In this document: piece after piece, positions 22,014 through 32,044 of the stretch
Layout: each line of letters starts with the position of its first letter
How positions within the stretch are numbered: the stretch's first letter is position 1
Assembly: GCF_947623445.1 (NCBI RefSeq)
Contig: NC_135248.1
Coordinates: 12,843,820-12,907,819 of the forward strand
Length of the DNA stretch: 64,000 nt
Origin: Clavelina lepadiformis
Lineage: Eukaryota > Chordata > Ascidiacea > Aplousobranchia > Clavelinidae
Direction of reading: 5' to 3'
Program-made: the position numbers and the translations under genes
Notes under the pieces: generated by a model
The model's input: the letters and a program-made list of their open reading frames with translations, nothing else
Databases searched by the model: none
Told to the model about the DNA's origin: nothing

Positions 22014-22680
22014 TTTTGTACCTTGTTAATAAAGGTGAGATTTGGTTTGAGAAGTGTTGGGATTTAAATATCGAACAACCGGTTCTGCATCGAACTGGTT
22101 CTAACCTTTGACACAACACTCCACCACCGGGTTTTGCTCAAATCGATTTTAGAGTTTCCCCACAAAATCGAAACTTTTTTGTTGATTAGTTCTATATTAC
22201 TTTTGATAATGGAAATATGTGAATGATATTTCGCATTACACCACTATTTTAACGTCTCCAACTTTTTATGTTTGTGTAATAGACATTGATGCCGATTTCA
22301 CGCGACATGCTTCATTGAACACAATGCCGTTGGCAGTTTTGCAAAAACAATGAAAGCTGTCTCATGTCGTTCCTGGCCTGAATACGGCCGGCGAGCCTGA
22401 CTTGATAAAAACATTGAAATTATTTTGAAACTGGGCACAGATTATAAACGGTTCGTCAACCTTGTAGCGATGGTGTAAGAAAGTGAAGTCACGAAAACAT
22501 TTTATTTTGGTTTTTGGTGACGAGAACCGATACAACGATAGAAATAATAATAAGACAAGAACCAACTACAACGATCAAATCCATATTTGTCAACGTGGTC
22601 CAGATATTATTACATTGTGTGCGCATTGTTTGCTCCTCACACTGGATGTCGCTATTTCATCATGCGGTAACGTAATACCC

Positions 22681-22806
22681 ATCAGCCCGATCCAGAGAAA
22701 GCTTGTAGGCTACATCTGAAAAAGTGTTTCGGTTGGCTTTCATAGTCCTCCATTGAAAGAGATCATAGCAAATAGCCTGAAACAGCTTGTTTTAAGAAAT
22801 ATGACC
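22681..22806 (+). repeat. Direct repeat, left copy, flanking the receptor TM exon
   Basis: About 125 bases beginning ATCAGCCCGATCC and ending AAGAAATATGACC. It recurs at 23187-23307 with few differences. The two copies bracket the TM1-TM2 exon of the receptor remnant, so this is either a duplicated fragment or two copies of an unclassified short repeat. Confidence 0.85.
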
Positions 22807-23186
22807 CATGCTTTCCTTTCCTTTCCCATGCTTACGAACCCACGCCTCCATTCGGAGACCAGAACTTGAGCAAAGTAGTGATAAGAAATCACGTGTATTC
22901 GTCCGTTACTCTTATACGATTTATCTTCTACCAGGCACGAGCGGAAGTACAACTGCTGCCCGGAAATCTACCCGGATGTGACGTACTCGTTCCACATCCG
23001 GCGTCTTTCGCTACTTTACACCGTGAACTTGATCATTCCATGTCTGCTGATCTCCTGTCTAACGGTGCTTGTATTTTACCTCCCGTCCGACTGCGGTGAA
23101 AAGATCACATTCTGCTTAACTGTGCTGCTTTCTCTTACGGTAGGTAGCCTATGTGCCAGTTGATAGATAGGCCTGTTATAGGCGGG

Positions 23187-23307
23187 ATCAGCCCGATCCG
23201 GAGAAAGCCTGTACATCTGAAAAAGTGTGTCGGTTGGCTTCCATAGTCCTCCATTGAAAGAGATCATAGCAAATAGCCTGAAACAGGTTGTTTTAAGAAA
23301 TATGACC
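23187..23307 (+). repeat. Direct repeat, right copy, flanking the receptor TM exon
   Basis: Second copy of the 22681-22806 repeat, about five bases shorter near its start and otherwise nearly identical. It starts 48 bases after the end of the TM exon, where the receptor gene stops being recognisable. Confidence 0.85.
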
Positions 23308-24306
23308 AGTCCTTTCATCACGAGCAAAACGAGAAATAATGTAAAGAGCAAGTAAATGATGCTTCTTGCGCTTAGCTTGGTACTTTATTAAACAGCTGTC
23401 TTGTAATTACTCCCTTTTCTCGATGATGTGTCTAAAACAATGCAGCGGTCTGTTTGTTAATTAATTATTTATTTGTCATACAAAAAAGTTGTACTTTATT
23501 GGCTAAGATGAAAAATCAATTTCCATAATTTATGAGGTATCTGATTTGTGCGTTATTTGCGGGTTATCTGCAGACTAAACGTGACAGGCTGTTTAGTTAA
23601 CGGGATGCGTAGCAATCAGCTGTTTAACGGCAGAGAAAGGTAAACACTTTCCCTGATGAACCACGACGTCATCTTCCCTGTGGCTTCAACTTTCTCCTCT
23701 GTGACACTTCAGTGCACAGTTTCAACGCTGGCTTTTGCGATGGCCAATTTTGTCATCTCATTATTGACCAAACCTTGACCTGGTTTATGGTTACTTGAAA
23801 AAAAAACAAGAAATGGCCGCACTGCTTAGGTTTTGCAAGACTCGACATAACTGACAGTGTTACATATTTGCTGACGAATCGTTTGTCATCGTCCCACTGA
23901 TCCAAGCCAACTCACCACGACGAAGCTTGTCGTTGTCAGTGAAGTAAAACATGAAAGTTATATCAAAAACTACGTTGTTGAGTTATTTTAACGGAGTGAA
24001 TTTAAACCAAAACCGTTGGTAGCAAATCTCGGCCATCATTTGCTGCATGCTAAGGTTTTACGTTAAATGTTAAACCAACGGTCAGTCACCGACCTACACC
24101 TCCTCTAATTTTACAGCTGTAGTTCAATATCAACAGACAAGTTTAATATAGATATAGAGAAAAAAGCAAATCAAATGTGTAAAAATGTAGGATACATCTC
24201 GTTTTGTCCGGTGAAGTTAAGTAATTGGTAAGTAAATAAAAATTAATTGATGCATTATGGTTCAGCGTATGAGATTGTGAGTGCAAGGCGATGCAATTTT
24301 CATTGT
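23308..24306. other. Region after the receptor remnant
   Basis: I searched this stretch for the missing TM3, cytoplasmic loop and TM4 codons and found none; no other feature could be supported. Confidence 0.6.
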
Positions 24307-24988
24307 CTAATTTTCCTTCTTGTATCCCCACTTGGCCATTTTAACAAAGATTGGATATTCCTTGAATCTTTCAGAGCGACGATATGCTGCTATCTTGTCG
24401 AGTGCAAAGAACCTCTCCTTGTACTTCTTCATATTCGGATATTTATCCAGGCAATCCAACTTCATCTCAGTCAACACGTCGAGGCGTTCACAGATCTCGA
24501 AATCAACGTAGGTGAGTGTGGCACCGGCCATCCAATCCCGATCAGCGAGAAACTTCTCCAAAGCGCCTAGATGTTTAGGAACCATTTCCTCCAGAAAATG
24601 CTTTTTTTGCATCTTCAAAGCTTCCGGGACCGAAGAGAGTACGGATTAAGGCAAAAAGCAGGTCTCTATCAACTTCTTGTGCCATGTCACATCTTCGCGT
24701 TTCTTCGTTAGTCTTTGGGACAAGGTTTCCACACTTCCGGGAAACATACTTCATAATGGCCCATTGTTGCGTCATTTTGACGTCACCATCGATGAGATAC
24801 GGCAAATTTGGAAATTCCAATCCGAGTTTAAACTTGACGTCAAGCCAATCACTTCTATCTATATTAGGTAGTTCCCCCCTTAGTTGATATCTTTTGTCTT
24901 CGTAATCAGCTCCACAATATTCCAAAATCATTCGGATGGGTTCAGCCAGAGCCCTGATATCCCAGTAACCAACAGTTATTTTCGACAT
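24307..24988 (-). pseudogene. Mu-class glutathione S-transferase with one frame disruption
   Basis: Cytosolic GST that would conjugate glutathione to electrophiles. The first part (24988 to about 24600) reads MSKITVGYWDIRALAEPIRM with the mu-class catalytic Tyr in GYWDIR, then LEFPNLPYLIDGDVKMTQ; the second part reads HFLEEMVPKHL through DWMAGATLTYVDFEICERLD to KWGYKKEN. They join across a single-base shift in a run of seven A's around 24605; with one A fewer the product would be a normal-length, intronless GST of about 226 residues. The break may be a real mutation or a homopolymer sequencing error. At the glutathione-contact position the motif is TQQWAIMKY, so the Ser of canonical TQSNAI is Gln. 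The gene is divergently oriented from the intact copy at 27.6 kb and closest in sequence to the copy at 60.8 kb. Confidence 0.9.
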
Positions 24989-27607
24989 CTTGCGTTAAAG
25001 TTTGTCGCCAGCTGTCAAAGTAAATTTTGTGATTTATACATTGGAACTACCGCCATAAACATTTATTCAACAGAAATTACATGTGAAGTAAAAACTGAAT
25101 AAATTGCTGTAAAGTACTCTTCTCAAGTCAAAGGCATATGAGTTGAAATTTAACGCTAAAATTCAAACTTCACATGATAATAGTTACTATACTTGGCGAA
25201 CTTATAGACTTTGTTTTATTAGGGGGTTTGCTGGCAAAGGTGATAAAATCCCAGCCTTGCCTAAATTCCTTGTCTTATAGTTTTGATACAGTAATTATAC
25301 CGGCGTTGCTAACACGTCCGCGACCACCTACGTCAGCAAACTTTTACGTGTCAGATAAAGGAAACGAATCAACCAATACCCTTGATTTCGGCTGCAGCTA
25401 AAAGAGAGAAGAGAGCTAAAGAAAGAGAAAAACTAAAAGAGCTAAAAACGGCATCATGCTTCAAACAAGTCATGTATCTGCCGAGTCATTGTTTGCTTTT
25501 CCACAAATCGCGCATCAGGTCGTTTTCATCGCCGACTAAAGGTAAACACTAGCAGTGAATGAGTCCTTAACAACCCAAGTCCCTGACAATCGACCAGTAA
25601 GAAGACAATTAAGTTTGCACGATCTGAATATTTTTTTTTGCCGTAGAGCAAATCTAACGCTTTTTATAATGCTCTTAGTACATAATAATGTAGTACATAA
25701 TAATAATATAATGCTCATTGTACTGTCTCCAACGGTTTGCATTGCAGGTAGGCAAACAGAGTATTCTTTAACACCACAGCATTGAAAGCATATGTTCTTT
25801 TAGAAATTTCATCCCTAAATGCAAACGCCATAAACGCAAAAGAAAATTCTTTATCCTACTAACTTGGTATAATAAATCTCTCATATGAATGCTTCAGAAC
25901 AAGCTGCGGAAGTCGCTTTGTTCATAAAATTAAAGAACCCGATTAATTAATTGTTAATTCGGGAAGCGATGAAGTTACTTGTTGTACGTAAATTTGTCGC
26001 AGTTAAGGCAACTGTCTTGGCAATATATATTTCAAAATGATTGTGATACCTGCACTTCACTCCAAAGCTGACAAATGCCATAAAAGCAACTAAATGTTAG
26101 TTGTTTTACCAACGTTGTATTACTCGCAGCACTGAATGTTGACAAACTTTTCACTAACGATGGGTCTCGTCTGCTTTCGTCACACTCAAACCAAAGAGCT
26201 GTCTTGCCACAACGAAAAACCCTAAACATGGAATGAATGGATCGGACACGCTTGAGTAACCACTTACGCAATCATACCGGAAAAAGGAAAAAATGCCGGC
26301 AAGGCTGCGACACATTTCATCTCACCTGTGGTGCCTGTGGACTGAATACATTGCGTCGTCGCGTAGCAACACGGTGTCAAGGCAAAGTCCCGAGGGACGC
26401 GATGGTCGACACGTAATCGCCCGCGTGCGCATTGATCGGCGCCGAAAGCGTCAAGAACCTAGCTCGAACTAAACTATATAATACCAGGTTGTGTTTTACA
26501 AAGCTGATGGTGCAATTGAAATATAGAGGCCTATACACTAAGTCAGCCAAGTTCCAATTTGTCGTTGTAAAAGTTACGCGACCAGATCAAAAATACTCTT
26601 GTACGGGTATGCAGTCACTCAATAAACGGCTATAAGTATTCTTGTAATGTTATTCAAGTCAATTGTATTATTCAATTGTAGTATTTTAATTGAAAGAAAC
26701 AAATGTGCTGGTTCAGGCCAGATTACTTGCCAACGCGTTGACGTGCTCAGTCGTATTCATTGCACTGACAGAAAGCCAGAGCATGTCTTTGCAACACAAG
26801 CTGTGGCAGGACAAAGCACAAACAAAAGTACAAGAAAATCGTTCATCTTTTTCCTATTTACTTATTTATTATGTATTATTATGTTAACGGTTAGCCCACC
26901 CATTACTTACTTTTCTTGTTTCGACTGATGAATGTTTTAGGTCGTTGTTGCTTTCGGTGGCCCTTTTCTCTTTGTTATTTCTTTGCAGTGTTTTTTATTT
27001 GATTTTAGTACAGTATAATAATAATATTTTGCCCCTCCATAACGGTTAACATAAAAAATAACACTACAAACAACATTAACGACGAGATGTCAAACTCCTA
27101 TACCAGATTGATTGTAACGGGAAATAATAGGTTAGCTAGTTGGATAGGTGTGATACGCTTGAATGATCATCTGCTTAAGCGTAAACAAAAACTGCAACTA
27201 AGTTTTAGTCAATACCGGCCTAATCTTGCCTGAGGTTGTGTAAGCTTTTAAGCGTAATGTAGCTAATTTGCTAGTTGCTGAATTAAGCGTCTAATTGCTG
27301 TGTATGTTAAGTTTTCCGAGCACGAATTTTAGACAAAGGTATATTGTAGCATGTGACGATGAGGAAAGGCTTTTGGTTTGAGAAAGAGTTGTTTTATAAC
27401 TGTGCCTGAATAGTTTGCGGATTATCAGTTACGTAGGGTATTGTACCTTGCAGTATAAACTATTAGTGGCTGGGTTAGTGGAAAATGAACTCTATCAGTG
27501 ACTTATGTTCAATTGCAGTTAAGTTATGTTATCATATTATTTTATGTTCTTACTTTGTTGTTGATTCGTTAATTTATCTGCCGAAAGGAAGTATAGGTGT
27601 AGAGAAA
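24989..27607. other. Intergenic region between two divergent GST genes
   Basis: Should contain promoters of both GSTs. Visible content: a purine-rich stretch near 25395-25450, a TA-rich stretch with repeated ACATAATAAT units near 25675-25715, and a GC-richer block near 26380-26450. No additional gene was recognised. Confidence 0.5.
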
Positions 27608-28288
27608 ATGGCAAAATTGGTTCTTGGTTACTGGGATCTTCGAGGGCGCGGAGAAGCGCTCCGTTGTGTACTCGAATACCTCGGTGTTGAATACGAAGAC
27701 AAAAGATACAAATTGTCTGGCGAGCCCCCTAACATTGATGGTAGTTCTTGGTTTGGCGTGAAAGCCCAAATGAATCTAGATTTGCCAAACTTACCTTACA
27801 TCATCGACGGTGACGTCAGAATGACGCAGGCTTGGGCGATTTTGAAGTATCTCGCTCGGAAACACACAATACTTTTCCCGAAGACTGAAGAGGAGATTCG
27901 AAATTGTGACATGTTAGAGGAAGTGGGGAGAGACCTGGCGATGCCATTCTATACTCTTTGTTACAATCACGAAGATTTTGACGACGCAAAGAAGAAATAC
28001 TTCGGCGAAACTCTTCCAAAGTTGCTGGACTTGCTGGAGAAATTCCTCGGCAGTTCTAATTGGATGATCGGAGATAAAATGACCTACGTCGATTTCTTCT
28101 TCTGCGAGGTGTTTGACGACATCCAATTAATGACGTCAGATTGCTTGGACAAGCACCAAGGCATCAAGAAGTACGTGGAGAGATTCTACGCCCTGGATAA
28201 GATTGCAGCTTACAGGCAGTCGGATCGATTCAAGAAATGGCCCATCGTTGCCCCATTCGCGAAGTGGGGAGGAAAATGCGAAGACTGA
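27608..28288 (+). CDS. Mu-class glutathione S-transferase, intact, intronless
   Basis: Single-exon frame of 226 residues. Catalytic Tyr lies in LGYWDLRGRGEALR; the thioredoxin-like N-terminal domain runs to about residue 85 with NLPYIIDGDVRMTQAWAILK; the helical C-terminal domain contains GDKMTYVDFFFCEV and ends KWGGKCED. The frame is open further upstream to 27485, but ATG 27608 is chosen because MAKLVLGYW aligns with the start of every other copy here and of the family. The canonical glutathione-binding Ser in TQSNAI is Ala (TQAWAI). The C-terminal half is almost identical in DNA to the copy at 62663-63319, while the N-terminal half is more diverged. AATAAA follows at 28377, 89 bases after the stop. 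Confidence 0.95.
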   Translation: MAKLVLGYWDLRGRGEALRCVLEYLGVEYEDKRYKLSGEPPNIDGSSWFGVKAQMNLDLPNLPYIIDGDVRMTQAWAILKYLARKHTILFPKTEEEIRNCDMLEEVGRDLAMPFYTLCYNHEDFDDAKKKYFGETLPKLLDLLEKFLGSSNWMIGDKMTYVDFFFCEVFDDIQLMTSDCLDKHQGIKKYVERFYALDKIAAYRQSDRFKKWPIVAPFAKWGGKCED

Positions 28289-28376
28289 ATCACAACTTGT
28301 GCTCGTATACTTCCTGGTATTAGTGATACGTGACTGTTATTGTGGTCATTAACATATTGTATCGCAATAACAGTTT

Positions 28377-28382
28377 AATAAA
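28377..28382 (+). terminator. Polyadenylation signal of the 27.6 kb GST gene
   Basis: AATAAA, 89 bases after the stop codon, the usual spacing for a short 3' UTR. Confidence 0.7.
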
Positions 28383-28956
28383 ACTAATGACGTAAGTTGG
28401 AATAATTTTGCAACATAAAACTGCAAAGTTGTTTTAAAATAAATCTACACCCTGGATACTTTCCACAATAAATGCACAGACCACAAACATAAGGGCAGTG
28501 GTGGACTAAACGATTCATAGTAACTGATAAGCGTGAAATGTATATACTGAAGTTATCCTCGCACCTGATATCGGTTGTGTCGTTTTGGAATTCCGATAAA
28601 TTTTTGAGTTTTGTTGAACGGAGCTTACGAGCTGTAAACACCTTTAGCCTGTTACACAATAGAAGGCTAAGGTGTAAGAAAAGATTAAAAAGTAATACTA
28701 GTATATATATACTCCTTATACTCTATCCTTATCAAGTCAGCAGAAGGGATATCTTGTGGTAGAGTCTATAATACTCGACCACCGCTTCGGTACAAAGCAA
28801 TGAATGCCCATTTCTTTGAGTGTTTGATCGCAAACATTTGCACAAATCCCAACGTAAGCTTTGTGAAGGCGAGGCACGTTGATTCCGAGCAGTTAGTTCA
28901 GCTGCAATTGCCAGCAAGTACAATTCAGCGTCAGCAGACGCAGAAATGTAAAAGAG

Positions 28957-29066
28957 ATGTCAAAGTTTATTTCTCGGTTATTGGGACGTACGAGGCTTCG
29001 GCGAAGCGATACGATACATGCTTGAGTACCTTGAAGTGGGCTACAAAGACAGGAGGTATTATGACA
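28957..29066 (+). pseudogene. Fragment of a mu-class GST gene (N terminus only)
   Basis: ATG TCA AAG TTT ATT starts as in the intact copies. One extra base then shifts to the frame reading LGYWDVRGFGEAIRYMLEY and VGYKDRRYY, equal to about the first 37 residues of the neighbouring GST. After 29066 similarity stops. A GTATTA after DRR could be a donor, but no downstream continuation was found within several kilobases, so a truncated pseudogene is the simpler reading. Confidence 0.85.
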
Positions 29067-31202
29067 AATATATTTTGTTCCTTTGTGTACTACTTATGTG
29101 AAGTATTACACAACAAACATATTCGCCATAATGACCACGTACACTGGCGATAATTGTTATAATATGAGTGAGGACGAGTGTTGGTTTTATCACCGCATAT
29201 AATTTGTAATAATTAATCAATCCGAAATGTAGCCTAAACACGGTACGTCAACTTAAAGCATTTCATAAAAATTCTAACATTTCTTAGAAGAAATCTATTT
29301 TGTTTACGTTTTGCAAAAATCTCTTTAGCGCTTTGACGCCGTCGAGATCACGATCTTTAACGTGTTGTGGGGCGCCACCGCACGGTCTGGTGCAAACATA
29401 ATAATTAAGTAGTACAGTAAACAAATAACAAATTAAAACGCCTGTTAGGGCCTGCTTGAAGAACAATGCCTTTTGATATCAGGCCGTGGCATTGTTAATT
29501 ACATTTTCGAGCAAGACGCCGGCACTTACACGCTTTTCGCTTGGAATTCACCTTGGAGCAAATTTTGTTGCAGCTCTGGAATTTACGCGCGATTCTCGAG
29601 CCTTCATTGCCAGTGTTCGTCCTTCGTTCATTCATTTGCCTTGTGCAGTCGAAGTGGTTACTTGGCAGTTAACAGTAACTGAAGGATAATGAAGGTGACT
29701 TACAAATTACAAAGCAGAGTTAACTTCAGTTTAGTGATGTATTTACCAGGTGCATTGATGCAATATACTTCATACTGTCAAGTGGAGATTTATTGGAGAA
29801 TTCATTAAATAATAAGCAAAGAAGTTTCAGTATTTAATTTAAGATTTCCTGAAGGCGTGTGGCTTAATCTTATGGTATAGATTGTCGAGTAACAGGTAGT
29901 TGCACTCTGCAGAAAACAGAATGATCTAACACTGTCTTGGCTAGAGTTCACTAATCCATTAAATTATGATGAAGGTGTTGTCAGGTATGCAAGTGATGAT
30001 TTATTAAATGTTGAAATTTCGTTCGCTCGTCTGTTCATTGCATTAAACTTGGGCTTAGTAATTGTTGTATGGTTGGGGTTGGCATCTTTTGCACCTTTCC
30101 ATGTCTTTGAATGTTTGGCTTTTTGTGGTTCAAGTTTGTTCCTGCTTTATTGCTGCTGAGCCCTTTGCGCGCGCTTTCGCGTCGATTCTCTGTCGTTGTT
30201 GCTTATCTGCGCTTTGGCGTTTGTTGCGTTGTTGGAGTCGTTAAGTGCTGGTTTTTAAGCTTGGTTTTTTAAGGATGTCATCTCGTTGCCTTATTCAGTG
30301 CTTGCCATGCAGTGAGTTTCATTTTAATGCAAATTGGTGGCGTTTAAATCTGTTGCAGTCAGTTTTATCTGCTTGCTATTTGCAGAATTTGCGCATTACA
30401 TACCGATACCAGTATTCATCTGACAAGTCTGGTTTCCAAAAGCATCCGTAAAGCTGATCTGATATCTGCCAATCTAAAACTTCCCGCTGGAACTGAATAC
30501 TGCAAGATGTGCACAGGACAGCTGTAAGCAGCAGATAGTATTGACACAGAAATCTTCTCCCGGTTTCTTCAGTCCAAGTGTAGTTTAAATACCTAAATTT
30601 TTTCCAGTTTATTTTCCTCGTGTGGCGATACGTGGATGGGGAGCAGCGGACTGTTTATTTAGATGTCAATGTCAGAATGAGAAAACAAGTGTCAAAGGAT
30701 GGGTTGAGATTTTAAGTTTAGATGGCTAGGTTGAACAGAATAAAAACAGAGACATGAAAATATTACTTTAGTTAACTAAATTCCTTTTCAGTGAATTTTT
30801 CGAGATTCTGTTTTATCGGGTGACGTCAGCCACGGTTCCATTTTTCATTTTTATCTCTCCCAGTTGCTTCACTTCTGGTAAGTTGCAATTTGAAATGTGT
30901 TTTATTGCGATCCATTCTTTTAATCTTAGAATATTTAGCGTAGGACTTTCTCCACCTTGAGATCCTTCAGTTTCCGAAAGTCTAAAATTGTGAAGTCAGC
31001 CTGTTTTAAATTATCATCTGTATTTGTTAACATAAGTTTGCATCACACAGTTGGGTGTTTAAGGTGCTTTCATTCACTGTACTTTTCTATAATTTTCAGA
31101 TTCTAAATTTGTCATCTCTACATATTCCACTGAATACTGACAACACCTATCGCAAGTATTGCTGCAGTGGTTAGTATACTGTGGTTAGCAAATAAAGTTG
31201 AA
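29067..31202. other. Gene-poor region
   Basis: No supported gene. Open frames at 29473-29689 overlap in two readings, which argues that neither is selected. A TGACGTCA palindrome occurs near 30820. Confidence 0.5.
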
Positions 31203-31204
31203 TA

Positions 31205-32042
31205 CAGTGGGACCTCGTTAATCCGTACCCCGATGAACCGGAATCCCCGCTATCCGACACAAAACTGCCGGGAACGGATTTCTTATGCATTTTACCCCTT
31301 TAATCCGGAAACCCCGCTGTCCGACTCCGACACTAAAGTTTCGGAACAAATGTGCTCAATCAATAGCAATAAAATCCGATAAACCGGATTATTAACAGTT
31401 AAGCGAAAATGATTCATGACTGTCCTAATACACTATTTTAGTTTGTTGACGAAACAATAGCCGATTATTATCTACGCATAATAACGTTGCGGTCTTTATT
31501 GATTCAAAAGTACAGTACTGTACAGTATTTTAGAAACGAAAAAATAAATTGTTCATCAACAGTAACAAACAACGCTTCCGCGGTCGCAAAGAAATACGTA
31601 CATTACATCGGTTGAGTGCGGCAATCTATTGAAGAACAATACTGCTGCAATTCAATCGTGCTATCAGCTTTTGATATCGCATTGCGCAAAGATTGGAAAC
31701 AGGTCAAAGAAAGTTCAAGACAGTTAATTGGTCCCACCGGAATGCTTCGCCACGCAAGAACGGTTGTCAAACCGATTTGCAACCGAATGTTCGTCACTTG
31801 GAGAGCATTCGTCTTTAATAGTGGTTCTGGGGTTCGACACTGGGTCGGATCATACAATAAATATAATTTTATTTTAGTTGCTGTCCAGCCAGAAACTCGG
31901 CACTTAGAATTGGAGTAAGGTGCATACTGCGTTTTGAACACGGTGCTGCATTTGCAAGATTGATTGATTTTTTACTTTCCGATTATCCGGATACCCCGCT
32001 AAACCGACATTTTTTGACGAAACGATTAAAGAGGTCTCACTG
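31205..32042. mobile_element. Non-autonomous Tigger/pogo-like DNA transposon
   Basis: 838 bp element with inverted ends: left CAGTGGGACCTCGTTAATCC, right (reverse complement) CAGTGAGACCTCTTTAATCG. Further matching inner blocks with CCGG, CCCCGCT and TATCCGGA are shared by both ends. The ends and the flanking TA target duplications (31203-31204 and 32043-32044) are those of pogo/Tigger members of the Tc1/mariner superfamily. The interior has open frames on both strands (31616-31918 +, 31603-31941 -) but no DDE motif, so it is a deleted derivative mobilised in trans if at all. Confidence 0.9.
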
Positions 32043-32044
32043 TA

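Larger units (their letters stand above)
18944..23139 (+). pseudogene. Incomplete nicotinic acetylcholine receptor alpha subunit
   Basis: Ligand-gated cation channel subunit, seen as five exon-like pieces. 18944-19010 encodes a signal peptide (MRVLTAIHFLVLWTGFLST). 19283-19422 (NDTEIVHFELFMSQLVKM) and 19537-19691 ([33 protein letters not shown]) give the start of the ligand-binding domain with vertebrate alpha3/alpha6-like sequence and compatible phases. 21833-21901 encodes the ESGEW segment. 22935-23139 encodes [11 protein letters not shown] with the vicinal Cys pair that defines alpha subunits, then TM1 and TM2 ([30 protein letters not shown]). Missing: the exon with the Cys-loop (C-x13-C with FPFD) and loop A, and TM3, the cytoplasmic loop and TM4, none found before the GST gene at 24.3 kb. 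The ESGEW exon leaves in phase 1 but the TM exon enters in phase 2. A decayed paralogue or an assembly break would explain this; the 19010 donor (GTGGCG) is also weak. Confidence 0.8.

Noticed and set aside
27485-27607. 41-residue N-terminal extension of the 27.6 kb GST
   Set aside because: All other copies and the family start at the MAKLVLGYW-equivalent Met; the extension has no conserved feature.
31603-31941. Overlapping frames inside the Tigger-like element as an active transposase
   Set aside because: About 110 codons with no visible DDE or helix-turn-helix motif; far shorter than a pogo transposase.
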